Notes: a model not told the origin generated them from the letters alone. A stretch of 64,000 nt of DNA from Lascolabacillus massiliensis (GCF_001282625.1 NZ_CTEJ01000002.1:312501-376500); one strand, 5' to 3'. Counted from the stretch's first letter, positions 36,308 through 46,470 are shown. Translations and numbers: made by a program.

Positions 36308-37072
36308 TTAGCTTTTTAGGAACTCCTGATACTCATCCCAAAGCTCATCGATTGAATAGTTGTCTCCAAGAACATGCTTGATAGCTCCGTCGAAGCTCCA
36401 TGGAACAACCTCAAGAGCTGATCTGTTGAACTTCTTAAGGAAATCGCTGTCCTTGGTTTTCAGCCACTGAAGGAAGAATCCTGTTGTCTGGTATCCATCC
36501 AGCCAGTGACCTCCCGGCTTTCTGTTTGTTTCGGGGAAATAACCATTATCGGCACGAACAGCATCTGCCATTCCTTCTATAAATGCAAAAAACACCTTGT
36601 TTGTACCATAAGATCCTATACCCTGTGGCTCCAGCTGATAACCATGCACAAGCTCGTGAAACAAAACACCTTCTGTTTCGTACAACACCTTGTCGTCACC
36701 ACCATTCTCAGCAGATTGTTCCACCCAGCGACTACTATAGAATATGCTTATCTCAGGCACACTGCCGCCTTTTGCAGAGATTCCTCTCTTATCTTCGAAT
36801 GAGTAATTGATCTTTTTAACAGATGGGATGCTGTCCGCATCGCTCCAATAGAGTGTCTTTACCACGCCCAGACTGCTCTCCTGAATAAGAGCCACGGGGT
36901 CCGGTACAATTCTGTTGTATATCTCCCATCCTTTTGTACCCTCGGCCTTGTTTATAAAGTTAACCTCGGGGTAATTGAAATTTTTAAACGCATTATCCTT
37001 GTTATCGGATACATTTTTTCCTGATCCACAGGAAACCAAGAGTGCAGCAACTGCAATAAATAGTAGTCTCAT
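36308..37072 (-). CDS. Basic secretory protein-family metallopeptidase lipoprotein
   Basis: A 254-residue lipoprotein (signal ends LLVSC15). The zinc motif H139-E-L-V-H143-G-Y-Q, with E-G-M-A-D-A-V-R some 20 residues later, matches the BSP (plant basic secretory protein) family of putative metallopeptidases. The domain is complete. Family members are secreted and linked to defence in plants; in Bacteroidetes they may cut host or plant glycoproteins (inference). Single gene. Confidence 0.85.
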   Translation of the reverse strand: MRLLFIAVAALLVSCGSGKNVSDNKDNAFKNFNYPEVNFINKAEGTKGWEIYNRIVPDPVALIQESSLGVVKTLYWSDADSIPSVKKINYSFEDKRGISAKGGSVPEISIFYSSRWVEQSAENGGDDKVLYETEGVLFHELVHGYQLEPQGIGSYGTNKVFFAFIEGMADAVRADNGYFPETNRKPGGHWLDGYQTTGFFLQWLKTKDSDFLKKFNRSALEVVPWSFDGAIKHVLGDNYSIDELWDEYQEFLKS

Positions 37073-37195
37073 TTTTTTAATTGATTCAAATAAAATTAAT
37101 AATAGTATAATTTAGATTTAGTATTGTTCCACAAATATTTAAATTTTATCTTACCATTAAGATTGTTCCACAAACAACAGGTTCAACCCTAATCC

Positions 37196-39400
37196 CTAAT
37201 TCCACCAGTATGTAAGCTTCAGAACAAGCGCCCTGTTGCGAACATCGCGTGTATCGGCGAAATAGTTGTCGGTATATACTATGAAAAGATCCGACACAGG
37301 CTTGTAGCGCCACTGCAGTCTGATATTAACGTTGGTGTTGTTGACCTGCTCGTTGTACTGAACAAATGTGGTTAGATAAACCTTTGGCGAGAAGGTGATA
37401 TCGAGCTTGGGACCAACCAGCCAGAACTGCTGATTTGTAAATGGCTGAGGAAGCCTTAGATTAGTATAAACAGTGTTTAAAGAGAAATTGATATAGGGCT
37501 GATATCTGTATGCAATGTTGGTCTCAATCATATCGCCATGTCCATTGAAGAATTCACCTTTTGAATATTGCAGTGTTCCGTTAAGAGGGCGGCGGGGACT
37601 GGTTTCTATCCTGCCAAACCATAAAAGGAAATCATATTCACTGCCGGCAGGGAGGTATACATCACTCACATGCGTTGGATCAAAATCCTCCATCAGCTTA
37701 ACATAGTTATCAGAAATACCTGTTGTTACCGTTGTATTTCCATCGAAATTCACAAAATAACCTGCCTCATACACATGATCAAGCTTCTCATATTCATGTG
37801 AATAGTATGCCTCCATATCGATAAAGGGACCATGAGCCACTACAAGCTTATTTGGCACGAAAGTATATTGCGCTTCAGGATTGAACAAGATATAGTTGTT
37901 TCGTCTTACATAACCTGTTTCCGCAAGGAAATTCTTACCCACAGCCGCTTGTCTGAGCTCTAGCTTAATATTCCTCTTGTTATAGTTGATATATGCACCC
38001 TGGGCATACTGTTTATCAGGATTACCCGGTCTGAAAGATCGATGATAGAAGAACTTACCGGTCCACACATTATTATTGCTTGCCATATTGTAATCCAGAG
38101 CAGCAACGCGGTTGAACTGATCACTGCCGGAGTACTCCTTATTAACAAACATAAAGCTGATGTTTGAGCGAGAGAATATCTTCTGCTGCATTGAGAGGAC
38201 AGAATAATTACGGGTAGGCATCATGCTGGTCTGATCGGTAACCATATGCATGAAGCCCAACCTGAAATCATTCCCAATCTTGCCTGTAAACCTGGCACCA
38301 CCAAGAACAGGCGCATCCAGACCGATCCTTCTGGAGAAGAAAGGTGTAATATCATACTGACCATATTCTGAAAACAGGTCCTGATTCTCAAGGAAGAACT
38401 GGCGCTTTTCGGGGAAGAAGAGCTCGAAACGATCAAGATTCATCTGCTGCTGATCCACCTCCACCTGTGCAAAATCGGGATTATAAGTAAGATCCAGATT
38501 AGTTGAAGTAGTGAACCCTATCTTGGCATCAAAACCAAAGCTTTTACGGTAACCCGCCTCTTCATTAGCCTCAAAATCACGGTGATATCCACCCAGAACA
38601 TAGGGAATAAGAGAGAAGTTGAGTCGAGGCTCAGGCAAAGGCTCATCAAAGATAAGTACCCCCGTATATGCTGGAGAAGCGTGGGGGAACTGACGGGGAA
38701 CGGGGGCCCAGGCCGACTTCTGATTGGTTTTGAGGTCGAGGCGACCAAAATTCACATACCACACCTTGCTGTCTTTGGGATATCGGAGTGATCTGAACGG
38801 AACCTTTATTTCGGTGATCCATTTATCGGGATAATTCTTAACCTCCACCTCAATTTTGCTGTCCCAGTTAAGGTTTGTCTGCGATCCGGTTACAATACCA
38901 TCCCAGATAGCACCCGAGGGAGAGCTACCAAAAGTGTAGGCATTGGTCTGATCCCTGAAGGTATCAAATACCGTTAGTAAGTTATCATTATAATTAAATC
39001 TGTAATCTCTTCTGAACGACTCCATGATCCTTTTACCCGGTATAGTGTCATAGAAGATTGTTGCAATATAGAGAGCCTTATCATCGTAGGTTATCATCCC
39101 TGTCGACTTCTGATATGGGTAGCCACTGTCAACCGGAGTTACCAGCCTGAAGTTTTCCATCTGATTGGCATTCAGCCAGTCCTCCTCATCAAGAACACCA
39201 TCCAGAGTGATCTCACCTTTCATTTTTTTAGCAACGTAGACAAAATTTTTGTTTTGAATGTTAATTCCTACAGTGTCGGCAAGTACTATTTGTACTGACT
39301 CCTCACCATTTTCGTTACTTCGGGTGTCTTGGGCGTAAACAGATCCCCACGATATCAAGCTAATTGATAAAGCGATAATTAGATTTTTCAAAGATTTCAT
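37196..39400 (-). CDS. DUF5916 outer-membrane protein with CBM9-like domain
   Basis: A 734-residue protein. I start it at ATG 39400 because this gives a normal signal peptide (LKNLIIALSISLISWGSVYA); the longer frame to 39505 adds 35 residues without features. Residues about 30-210 form a CBM9/DOMON-like beta sandwich (GEITLDGVLDEEDWLNANQM, YDDKALYIATIFYD). The rest is the DUF5916 region, rich in alternating strands with aromatic ends and a final LVLKLTYWWN, which fits an outer-membrane barrel. Function is unknown; relatives are often near peptidases or TonB systems. Confidence 0.85.
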   Translation of the reverse strand: MKSLKNLIIALSISLISWGSVYAQDTRSNENGEESVQIVLADTVGINIQNKNFVYVAKKMKGEITLDGVLDEEDWLNANQMENFRLVTPVDSGYPYQKSTGMITYDDKALYIATIFYDTIPGKRIMESFRRDYRFNYNDNLLTVFDTFRDQTNAYTFGSSPSGAIWDGIVTGSQTNLNWDSKIEVEVKNYPDKWITEIKVPFRSLRYPKDSKVWYVNFGRLDLKTNQKSAWAPVPRQFPHASPAYTGVLIFDEPLPEPRLNFSLIPYVLGGYHRDFEANEEAGYRKSFGFDAKIGFTTSTNLDLTYNPDFAQVEVDQQQMNLDRFELFFPEKRQFFLENQDLFSEYGQYDITPFFSRRIGLDAPVLGGARFTGKIGNDFRLGFMHMVTDQTSMMPTRNYSVLSMQQKIFSRSNISFMFVNKEYSGSDQFNRVAALDYNMASNNNVWTGKFFYHRSFRPGNPDKQYAQGAYINYNKRNIKLELRQAAVGKNFLAETGYVRRNNYILFNPEAQYTFVPNKLVVAHGPFIDMEAYYSHEYEKLDHVYEAGYFVNFDGNTTVTTGISDNYVKLMEDFDPTHVSDVYLPAGSEYDFLLWFGRIETSPRRPLNGTLQYSKGEFFNGHGDMIETNIAYRYQPYINFSLNTVYTNLRLPQPFTNQQFWLVGPKLDITFSPKVYLTTFVQYNEQVNNTNVNIRLQWRYKPVSDLFIVYTDNYFADTRDVRNRALVLKLTYWWN

Positions 39401-39577
39401 GCTGATAATAAGTATAAGCCTCAAAATTAGAAAAATAATTGAATTATAACAATTATTAGGGCATACAATAGTTGGAGTAAAAGGAGAGGGTGTAATTGAT
39501 GGCATCTATAATAAACATAAAAATAGTATTAAACTAATCTGACTTTATCTCGTTAATAGAGACAAAATAAACAGAAA

Positions 39578-39647
39578 GACTAATGTCGTACCAAGAGACT
39601 AAAGTCAACATAAAAGCAACAACTATAGTTGGAATTGACAAAAGTCA
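39578..39647 (+). promoter_or_regulatory. Three GAC-N4-GTC palindromes upstream of the VOC gene
   Basis: GACTAATGTC (39578-39587), GACTAAAGTC (39597-39606) and TGACAAAAGTCA (39636-39647) share the same half-sites and 4-base spacing, 40-110 bp before the VOC gene. This looks like an operator set for a dimeric regulator. The regulator gene is not in the neighbourhood. Confidence 0.5.
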
Positions 39648-39687
39648 GCACAAGATAATAGTCAGTAATAAAACAGAAAATTAAATT

Positions 39688-40182
39688 ATGAACAACGATA
39701 AATATGTTATTCCGGCTCAAACACGCATTGGGCATGTACATCTTAAAGTATCCGACCTCGATAGGGCTATTGAATTTTATAGCGGACTCCTTGGATTTGA
39801 GGTCACAATGAATTATGGTAGTCAGGCCGCTTTCTTATCAGCCGGAGGTTACCACCACCATATAGGTCTCAACACTTGGCAAAGCAAGGGAGGCGCGCCT
39901 GCACCTGCAAATTCGGCAGGACTCTATCACGTGGCAATTCTGTTTCCGGAGAGAAAAGATCTGGCGATGATCTTCAAGCGACTCTTAGAGGCTGATTATC
40001 CACTTACTGGTGCAAGTGATCATGGTGTATCAGAAGCGATATATCTTAATGATCCTGATGGCAACGGAATTGAACTCTATTGGGATAAGCCAAGAGATCA
40101 GTGGCCTTCAACTCCCGAGGGAGGTATTGATATGTACACAGAAGCACTCGACTGGCGAGACCTTTTGAAAGAGCTTGATTAA
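39688..40182 (+). CDS. VOC-family (CatE-like) dioxygenase/glyoxalase
   Basis: A 164-residue metalloprotein with one vicinal-oxygen-chelate unit: GHVHLKVSDLDRAIEFYSGL, YHVAILFPERKDLAMI and the NDPDGNGIELYWDKP motif with the metal-ligand Glu. Candidate ligands are the early H (GHVHLKV), H in YHVAI, and E in IELYW. Length fits a half-size CatE-like protein. It may handle quinones or other ring compounds; the substrate is unknown. Possible operators lie upstream. Confidence 0.85.
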   Translation: MNNDKYVIPAQTRIGHVHLKVSDLDRAIEFYSGLLGFEVTMNYGSQAAFLSAGGYHHHIGLNTWQSKGGAPAPANSAGLYHVAILFPERKDLAMIFKRLLEADYPLTGASDHGVSEAIYLNDPDGNGIELYWDKPRDQWPSTPEGGIDMYTEALDWRDLLKELD

Positions 40183-40188
40183 TTCAAC

Positions 40189-40392
40189 TCAGAGAATAGT
40201 CTCCGATGCCCCCATCAGCCATGCAACGTGCAAATCATGTCCGCAAACATGAGATACACCCTCAATTTTGCTTGCATAGGGCAGACCGGTAGCCTCTGTC
40301 ACTGGGAGCGCATCCATATCGGCACGCAGCATAACAACAGGACCATCGCCGTTCCTCAGCAAGCCATAATTTAGTTTTTTTATATTAAACAA
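40189..40392 (-). pseudogene. Fragment of an M20-family amidohydrolase
   Basis: About 60 residues of an M20 (hippurate hydrolase-like) peptidase: GPVVMLRADMDALPVTEATG and VSHVCGHDLHVAWLMGAS, which include the first metal-binding motifs. Both ends are missing (intact proteins are about 400 residues), so it is a remnant between the VOC gene and the glycan operon. Confidence 0.8.
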
Positions 40393-40405
40393 CTAACTAT
40401 ATGAA

Positions 40406-41569
40406 TTACTCCCCCCAAACCACTCTTTTTATGTAATCAGTATAAGATATTATAATTCTCACCACCTTATCACTCACATTAGGCATGCTGTAGTCGGCAA
40501 CAGGACGGAAGAACACATTATTAGGCTGACCAATCGGGAAGCGGTCACGCGCACCCACATTCTGATACTTCAGCTGCGTAATACCTTGTAAAACACGTTC
40601 AGGATTAAGTCCCACCATCATAACCGACGCCTCCTCCATTGCTTCCGGACGCTCGTGAGCCTCACGAATATTAAGCGCGCGGAAGTTAAGAATAGACGAC
40701 TCCTCCGAAATTGTACCACTATCAGACAACACAGCATAAGCATTCATCTGCAACTTATTGTAGTCGCTCAATCCCATCGGCTTCATCAATCTCACATTCT
40801 CATGAAACGTTACCCCCTTCTTCTCAATCATATTCCTTGTGCGAGGATGAGTAGAGACAATCACCGGGAAATCATATTTTTCTGCAATAGTATTAAGAAT
40901 CTCAACAAGATTAAAGAAGTTTTTCTCAGAAGAGATATTCTCCTCACGATGAGCAGAAACAACAAAAAACTTATCCTTTTCGAGACCTAAAGTCTCCAGT
41001 ATATTTGAAGCATTAATCTTTGGAAGATAATTCATCAGCACCTCATACATCGGACTACCCGTCTTTATCACCCTGTCGGGCCTCAACCCCTCAGCCAGCA
41101 GATACTCACGGGCAATATCACTGTAAGTAAGATTGATATCAGCAGTATGGTCCACAATCCTGCGGTTGCTCTCCTCCGGCACACGCTGGTCGAAACAACG
41201 ATTACCCGCCTCCATATGGAATATTGGTATATGACGTTTTTTCGCTGCAATAGCACAAAGACATGAGTTTGTATCACCCAGCACAAGAAAAGCATCAGGC
41301 TGCTCCTTCTCAAGCACAGGATCAATATTTATAAGTATCTGCCCTGCAGTCTCAGTAGCATTTTTACCGGCAGCATTCAGGAAATAGTCGGGCTTACGCA
41401 AACCCAGATCCTCGAAGAACACCTCGTTAAGTTCAAAGTCGTAATTCTGACCGGTATGTACCAGAACATGCTCTATTGCTTCTGATGTATCAAGTTTCTG
41501 CAGCACACAGCTGAGCCTGATTATTTCAGGACGTGTGCCTACAACTGTCAATACTTTTAATTTTTTCAC
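40406..41569 (-). CDS. UDP-N-acetylglucosamine 2-epimerase type, UDP-L-FucNAc synthesis
   Basis: A 387-residue non-hydrolysing UDP-HexNAc 2-epimerase of the WecB/CapG/FnlC type. It contains TVVGTRPEIIRL, LVHTGQNYD, LVLGDTNSCLCAIAAK, FHMEAGNRCFDQRVPEESNR, and LSDSGTISEESSILNF. Because it lies directly after capE- and capF-type genes, it most likely performs the last step to UDP-N-acetyl-L-fucosamine. It is the last intact gene of the operon. About 160 bp before it hold a 33-residue orphan frame (NSVSNDFRTVIETASEIAGE), perhaps the tail of a deleted gene. Confidence 0.88.
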   Translation of the reverse strand: MKKLKVLTVVGTRPEIIRLSCVLQKLDTSEAIEHVLVHTGQNYDFELNEVFFEDLGLRKPDYFLNAAGKNATETAGQILINIDPVLEKEQPDAFLVLGDTNSCLCAIAAKKRHIPIFHMEAGNRCFDQRVPEESNRRIVDHTADINLTYSDIAREYLLAEGLRPDRVIKTGSPMYEVLMNYLPKINASNILETLGLEKDKFFVVSAHREENISSEKNFFNLVEILNTIAEKYDFPVIVSTHPRTRNMIEKKGVTFHENVRLMKPMGLSDYNKLQMNAYAVLSDSGTISEESSILNFRALNIREAHERPEAMEEASVMMVGLNPERVLQGITQLKYQNVGARDRFPIGQPNNVFFRPVADYSMPNVSDKVVRIIISYTDYIKRVVWGE

Positions 41570-41727
41570 TTTAGGAATATATTTAGTTTCTGATTATTTC
41601 ATAATTCTATTAAATGTTCACCTGCTATTTCTGAGGCAGTTTCAATAACCGTTCTGAAATCGTTACTGACACTGTTTCTGAACTGTTTCCTGTCAGCAAA
41701 ATCAGACTACAGGTTTGTCAGACTGAT

Positions 41728-42840
41728 CTATACCGGCAGGAAATAAGTATCCGGCCTCTCAGCATCAAATACCTCATTCACCCACATCACCGTTACCATA
41801 TCCTCATCACCCAGATTCTCGATATTATGAGTATATCCAACGGGTATATCAACCACTTCCAGTTTGTCACCCGAAACAAAATACTCATAAACCTTCTCTT
41901 CACCAATCTTACGAAATCGGATCACTCCCCTTCCGCTAACCACAAGAAACTTCTCATTTTTGGTATGATGCCAGTGCTGACCTTTAGTGATACCCGGTTT
42001 GGAGATGTTTATCGATACCTGCCCTCTGTCGGGCGTTTTAAGAAACTCTGTAAACGAACCTCTGTTATCCACATTCATCTTCAGGGGATACGAGAATCCA
42101 TCAACAGGCAAATAGCTAAGATATGTAGAATATAGCTTCTTTACGAGAGGATCAGACAGGTTGGGCAACTGCAGCGAGTTCCTGCTCTCCCTGAACGAGT
42201 AGATATGATCTACAATCTCACCCAAGGTAATACGATGCTCCACAGCCACTTTACAAAACTCTCCTTCTCTGTTGGGGTTACCCTCCAACGCAGATATAAG
42301 CTCATTAACCACATCATCGATATATACCAGAGTCATCATAACGCTCGGGTCGTTCACCTTAATTGGCAGATTATTAGCAATATTATTACAGAATGTTGCA
42401 ACAGCACTATTATAGTTTGGTCGGCACCACTTCCCAAACACATTAGGGAAGCGATAAATCAGCACATCAGCACCGTTCTCCCTTCCATAATCAAACAGGA
42501 GATCCTCCCCGGCCTTTTTTGAGGCTCCGTAAGGATTATCCAGTTCTGCTTGAATAGATGATGCCAACATTATTGGACAACTGTTATTATGTTTCTTAAG
42601 ACAATCCAGAAGCTTAGAAGTGAATCCGAAATTACCCTCCATGAATTCGCTCTGTTCCTTTGGACGATTCACACCGGCAAGATGGAATACAAAGTTAGCC
42701 TCTCTGCAGAAATCATCAAGAAGAGCAGGATCAGTCTCCATATCATACCTAAGCAAAGTATAATCAGGTCTTGAACTGCTCAGTTCTGCAACAAGATTCT
42801 TCCCTATGAAACCGTTCGCTCCGGTAATCAGTATATTCAT
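41728..42840 (-). CDS. CapF/FnlB-type bifunctional reductase-epimerase
   Basis: A 370-residue protein. The N-terminal short-chain dehydrogenase domain has the NAD motif ITGANGFIGKN and the catalytic Y-G-A-S-K-K. The C-terminal ~115 residues form a cupin (SISKPG-like INISKPGITKGQHWHHTKNE), with His residues that bind zinc in CapF. In the known pathway the cupin epimerises C3 of the keto sugar and the SDR then reduces C4. It lies between the dehydratase and the 2-epimerase genes. Confidence 0.9.
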   Translation of the reverse strand: MNILITGANGFIGKNLVAELSSSRPDYTLLRYDMETDPALLDDFCREANFVFHLAGVNRPKEQSEFMEGNFGFTSKLLDCLKKHNNSCPIMLASSIQAELDNPYGASKKAGEDLLFDYGRENGADVLIYRFPNVFGKWCRPNYNSAVATFCNNIANNLPIKVNDPSVMMTLVYIDDVVNELISALEGNPNREGEFCKVAVEHRITLGEIVDHIYSFRESRNSLQLPNLSDPLVKKLYSTYLSYLPVDGFSYPLKMNVDNRGSFTEFLKTPDRGQVSINISKPGITKGQHWHHTKNEKFLVVSGRGVIRFRKIGEEKVYEYFVSGDKLEVVDIPVGYTHNIENLGDEDMVTVMWVNEVFDAERPDTYFLPV

Positions 42841-42957
42841 AATTTATTGTTTAGGTTTTTATAATTCGTCATTGCTTTTACTATGTTGTTTAGAAGAGAA
42901 TGAATTAGTAGAGCCGATAAACAATTTAGTAAAACATCGAATAATAAAAAATCACTA

Positions 42958-43977
42958 CTATTTCTGCAAATCCTCCCTTATTTCCGGGAGCTTGAGGAGC
43001 AACTCTTTCATCTCCTCACTGTTCAGTCGATAAGTATTATGAGAATGATAGTCCTCCACATTAGAGACATCCTCCTGTCCCTCGATAAAGAACTTATCAT
43101 AGTTCAGGTCACGATCATCAGCCGGCACTCTGAAATAGTTGCCCATATCCACCGATTTGGCCATCTCTTCGCGTGTAACAAGCGTTTCATACAGCTTCTC
43201 GCCGTGACGGGTACCAATTATCTTTATTTCATTATTCGCATTATAAAGCTCCAGAAGAGTATTAGCAAGAATTGATAGTGTAACCGCAGGAGCTTTCTGA
43301 ACAAACAGATCTCCATTCTCACCATTTTTAAAGGCATAAAGCACAAGATCCACCGCATCCTGCAGCGTCATCATATAGCGGGTCATATTTGGATCAGTAA
43401 TCGTGATAGGATTTCCAGATTTTATCTGCTCAACCCAAAGCGGAATAACCGAACCCCTGCTAGCCATCACATTACCATAACGCGTACAGCAGATAGTTGT
43501 GGTTGCATCCTTACCCAGAGAGCGTGCAATTGCAATTGCCACCTTCTCCATCATCGCTTTGCTTATTCCCATAGCGTTTATAGGGTAAGCAGCCTTATCA
43601 GTGCTAAGCACCACCACACGCTTAACTCCAAATTCGATAGCCGAATCAAGCACATTCTCTGTACCTATAACATTTGTTCTCACAGCCTGCATTGGAAAAA
43701 ACTCGCACGATGGCACCTGCTTAAGAGCTGCAGCATGAAAAACATAATCAACACCACGCATTGCAGTGTCAACAGAGCGTTTATCACGTACATCCCCAAT
43801 GTAAAACTTCACTTTTGCGTTCTGAATCCTGTGACGCATATCATCCTGTTTCTTTTCATCCCTGCTGAAGATACGAATCTCTCCTATATCCGTATCAAGA
43901 AACCTGTCCAGAACAGCATTACCAAAGGAACCTGTACCTCCGGTTATAAGAAGTGTTTTATTAGTGAATTCCGACAT
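42958..43977 (-). CDS. CapE/FnlA-type UDP-GlcNAc 4,6-dehydratase (5-inverting)
   Basis: A 339-residue SDR with TGGTGSFG, LSTDKAAYPINAMGISKAMM (the MxxxK variant of the catalytic Y-x3-K typical of this subfamily) and RYGNVMASRGSVIPL. It starts UDP-L-FucNAc synthesis by dehydrating and epimerising UDP-GlcNAc. Its start overlaps the end of the glycosyltransferase gene by 17 bp, so translation is coupled. Confidence 0.9.
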   Translation of the reverse strand: MSEFTNKTLLITGGTGSFGNAVLDRFLDTDIGEIRIFSRDEKKQDDMRHRIQNAKVKFYIGDVRDKRSVDTAMRGVDYVFHAAALKQVPSCEFFPMQAVRTNVIGTENVLDSAIEFGVKRVVVLSTDKAAYPINAMGISKAMMEKVAIAIARSLGKDATTTICCTRYGNVMASRGSVIPLWVEQIKSGNPITITDPNMTRYMMTLQDAVDLVLYAFKNGENGDLFVQKAPAVTLSILANTLLELYNANNEIKIIGTRHGEKLYETLVTREEMAKSVDMGNYFRVPADDRDLNYDKFFIEGQEDVSNVEDYHSHNTYRLNSEEMKELLLKLPEIREDLQK

Positions 43978-45160
43978 TTTGTTGTTTTATAAAATCTATA
44001 ACTCTTTTTGATTGAAATATATTATTTTTATTCTTTAACACAAACTGTTTTGCACTCAATCCTTTATCTTTAAGCTCAGAAGCAGGAGTATCAACAAGCA
44101 GCTTTTTCAATACCTGACTGACACCTTGAGCCGACTCATCCTCAAGAAGATATACATAGTCGTGATACTCCTTTGGCATTCCCGGCAGATTAGTTGTTAA
44201 AACCGGAGTACCTGATACCATATACTCCATATTCTTAGATGGGAATGAGTATTTTGTGAAATCCTCAACAGTAGGCCTGGGATTAACCAGTAATGTGGCC
44301 TGCAGCTCCGCTTCCACCACCATACTATTGTGTACTATACCCAAGAAGCGGATGCGACCATCCCTCTTAATCTCTTCCTCTATTTCGTTTACCATGGGAC
44401 CGTGACCAAACAGATGCAGCTCAGCATCCTTGTCATCCAGCATCTTGAAACCATCAATAAGATACTTAATACCATACTCCTCGTAGAGTCCCCCGGCATA
44501 AATCACAATCTTTCTGCCATCACCATTAACAGTTGCGCCCGCATCAGCCATGTTCACATCAACAAGTCCCTCCATTATCATATAAGGCCTGCCTTTCAGG
44601 TTCACAACCTCATTCATCTGCTCTGTCAAAAGGATATATGCATCGAAGCTGTTAGCATACCTGTTAATCGCTTTCTCTACAAAGCGGTGAATAAAAGTTC
44701 TCCTGGTTCCGGCCAGCATCCCCGGCAGTCCCGGCAAATCAGTAACAACAGCAACAGTTTTAATTCTCAGAAGCTTGCAAGCGTATAGAGCACCTGAACA
44801 GAACTCAGTCTGCAGCACATCCATAATAGCAACAGATTGATCACGATGCTTCAACCCCCATCGGAGAGTCAGAAAGAAACCCGACAAGAACATATAGAGG
44901 TTGTAAAACAGCTTGATATCAATCTTCCTGCAGTAAGTAAAGGCAATACCATTTTCGGTCTCCCTTTTTCTTTTAAGAAACCTTGGACCTACAGTTTTAG
45001 GAATTTCAGTAAGTGCATAAAGATCACATCCGTTCTCTGCCAATCCGTTAACTAGCAACTTGTTAAACTTCTGTATTGCCTGTATTGGCTTATATCCGGC
45101 ATCAAACAACTCTTTTATTAGTCTGTCTGAACATAGTGTAGAAACATAAAGGATATTCAT
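43961..45160 (-). CDS. Glycosyltransferase family 4
   Basis: A 399-residue GT-B fold transferase. The C-terminal nucleotide-sugar site includes KIVIYAGGLYEEYGIKYLID, LHLFGHGPM and SKNMEYMVSGTPVLTTNLPG, with the E-x7-E region in the last motif. The N-terminal acceptor domain is typical and has no signal peptide. Within this operon it probably adds L-FucNAc or a Gmd-derived deoxyhexose to a lipid-linked glycan (inference). Confidence 0.88.
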   Translation of the reverse strand: MNILYVSTLCSDRLIKELFDAGYKPIQAIQKFNKLLVNGLAENGCDLYALTEIPKTVGPRFLKRKRETENGIAFTYCRKIDIKLFYNLYMFLSGFFLTLRWGLKHRDQSVAIMDVLQTEFCSGALYACKLLRIKTVAVVTDLPGLPGMLAGTRRTFIHRFVEKAINRYANSFDAYILLTEQMNEVVNLKGRPYMIMEGLVDVNMADAGATVNGDGRKIVIYAGGLYEEYGIKYLIDGFKMLDDKDAELHLFGHGPMVNEIEEEIKRDGRIRFLGIVHNSMVVEAELQATLLVNPRPTVEDFTKYSFPSKNMEYMVSGTPVLTTNLPGMPKEYHDYVYLLEDESAQGVSQVLKKLLVDTPASELKDKGLSAKQFVLKNKNNIFQSKRVIDFIKQQNVGIH

Positions 45161-45181
45161 TCCAATGAATCAGTTTTCAAT

Positions 45182-46282
45182 TCATTTATTCCCGTTAACC
45201 TCCAGATCGATATCACTTTTCAACTTAAGTTTTTTAACAAAACGCATATCATGCTGCACCATAATTTTCACAAGCTCTTTGAAAGGAGTTTTAGTTGGAT
45301 TCCAGCCAAGTAGAGTGCGTGCTTTAGTAGGATCACCCAGCAACTGTTCAACCTCTGCCGGGCGGAAGTACTTAGGATCCACTTCAACAATAATACGACC
45401 TGTATCAGCATCAATACCCTTTTCATTCACACCCTCACCTTCCCAGCGCAGATTAATACCGGCTTCAGCAAAAGCAAGAGTACAAAATTCACGAACAGAG
45501 TGCATCTCACCCGTTGCAATCACGAAATCTTCAGGTTCAGGATGCTGCAGAATCAGCCACATACACTCAACATAATCCCTGGCATATCCCCAGTCACGCT
45601 TAGCATCAAGATTGCCCAGATAAAGTTTATCCTGCATCCCCTGTGCTATACGTGCAGCAGCAATAGTTATCTTACGAGTAACGAAAGTCTCCCCTCTCCT
45701 TTCACTCTCATGATTAAACAAAATACCGTTAACAGCGTACATACCGTACGACTCCCTGTAGTTCTTCGTAATCCAGAAGCCATAAAGCTTAGCAACACCA
45801 TAAGGACTTCGGGGATAAAAAGGTGTAGTCTCCTTCTGAGGAACCTCCTGTACCAGTCCAAACAGCTCAGACGTTGAAGCCTGATAAATACGGGTTTTCT
45901 TTTCCAGGCCGAGAATACGAACCGCCTCCAGCAGTCTCAGCGTACCCACTGCATCCACCTCGGCAGTATACTCCGGAACATCAAAACTCACCTTAACATG
46001 ACTCTGAGCGGCAAGGTTATATATTTCATCCGGTTTAATTGTCTGAATTATTCTGATAAGAGAGCTCGAATCAGTCATATCAGCATAATGCAGATTGATC
46101 AGTCGCTTCTGATGCATATCCCTCACCCACTCATCCAGGTAAAGATGTTCAATCCTCCCTGTGTTAAAAGAAGAAGATCTGCGCATAAGTCCATGCACCT
46201 CATACCCTTTCTCCAGAAGAAACTCCGCAAGATACGATCCGTCCTGTCCCGTGATTCCGGTAATCAAAGCTGTTTTTGTCAT
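45182..46282 (-). CDS. gmd: GDP-mannose 4,6-dehydratase
   Basis: A 366-residue SDR with [36 protein letters not shown] and [10 protein letters not shown] (catalytic Y-x3-K), plus [17 protein letters not shown], all hallmarks of Gmd. It makes GDP-4-keto-6-deoxymannose, the precursor of GDP-fucose, GDP-rhamnose or perosamine. No second-step gene (fcl, rmd or per) lies nearby. It is the first gene of the glycan operon; a TAnnTTTG box lies about 70 bp upstream. Confidence 0.94.
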   Translation of the reverse strand: MTKTALITGITGQDGSYLAEFLLEKGYEVHGLMRRSSSFNTGRIEHLYLDEWVRDMHQKRLINLHYADMTDSSSLIRIIQTIKPDEIYNLAAQSHVKVSFDVPEYTAEVDAVGTLRLLEAVRILGLEKKTRIYQASTSELFGLVQEVPQKETTPFYPRSPYGVAKLYGFWITKNYRESYGMYAVNGILFNHESERRGETFVTRKITIAAARIAQGMQDKLYLGNLDAKRDWGYARDYVECMWLILQHPEPEDFVIATGEMHSVREFCTLAFAEAGINLRWEGEGVNEKGIDADTGRIIVEVDPKYFRPAEVEQLLGDPTKARTLLGWNPTKTPFKELVKIMVQHDMRFVKKLKLKSDIDLEVNGNK

Positions 46283-46353
46283 TTTTATAGTTTTATAGCA
46301 TCAGTATACAGTACCCATGGCATTCAACCAACGAGGTAATGATGTTTGAACAT

Positions 46354-46361
46354 CAAATGTA
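46354..46361 (-). promoter_or_regulatory. Likely promoter of the glycan operon
   Basis: TACATTTG on the - strand fits the -7 consensus TAnnTTTG about 70 bp before gmd. The -33 region is AT-rich without a clear TTTG. Confidence 0.45.
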
Positions 46362-46441
46362 CAAAAAATGTTTAAATTTGCTATGAAAAATCACTTCTAA
46401 TTGGTCTTAGCTACACCAGTCTGAAACTTGTCATTCTCTTT

Positions 46442-46470
46442 TTTGGGACTACAAACGACCTATAAATTTG
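46442..46470 (+). promoter_or_regulatory. Likely promoter of the fimbrillin-like gene
   Basis: TAAATTTG at 46463-46470 with TTTG at 46442-46445 gives a -33/-7 pair with a slightly short spacer (17). The leader would be about 130 bases. Confidence 0.5.

Noticed and set aside
44330..44788. 152-codon + strand frame
   Set aside because: It is antisense to the GT4 glycosyltransferase, which has clear family motifs.
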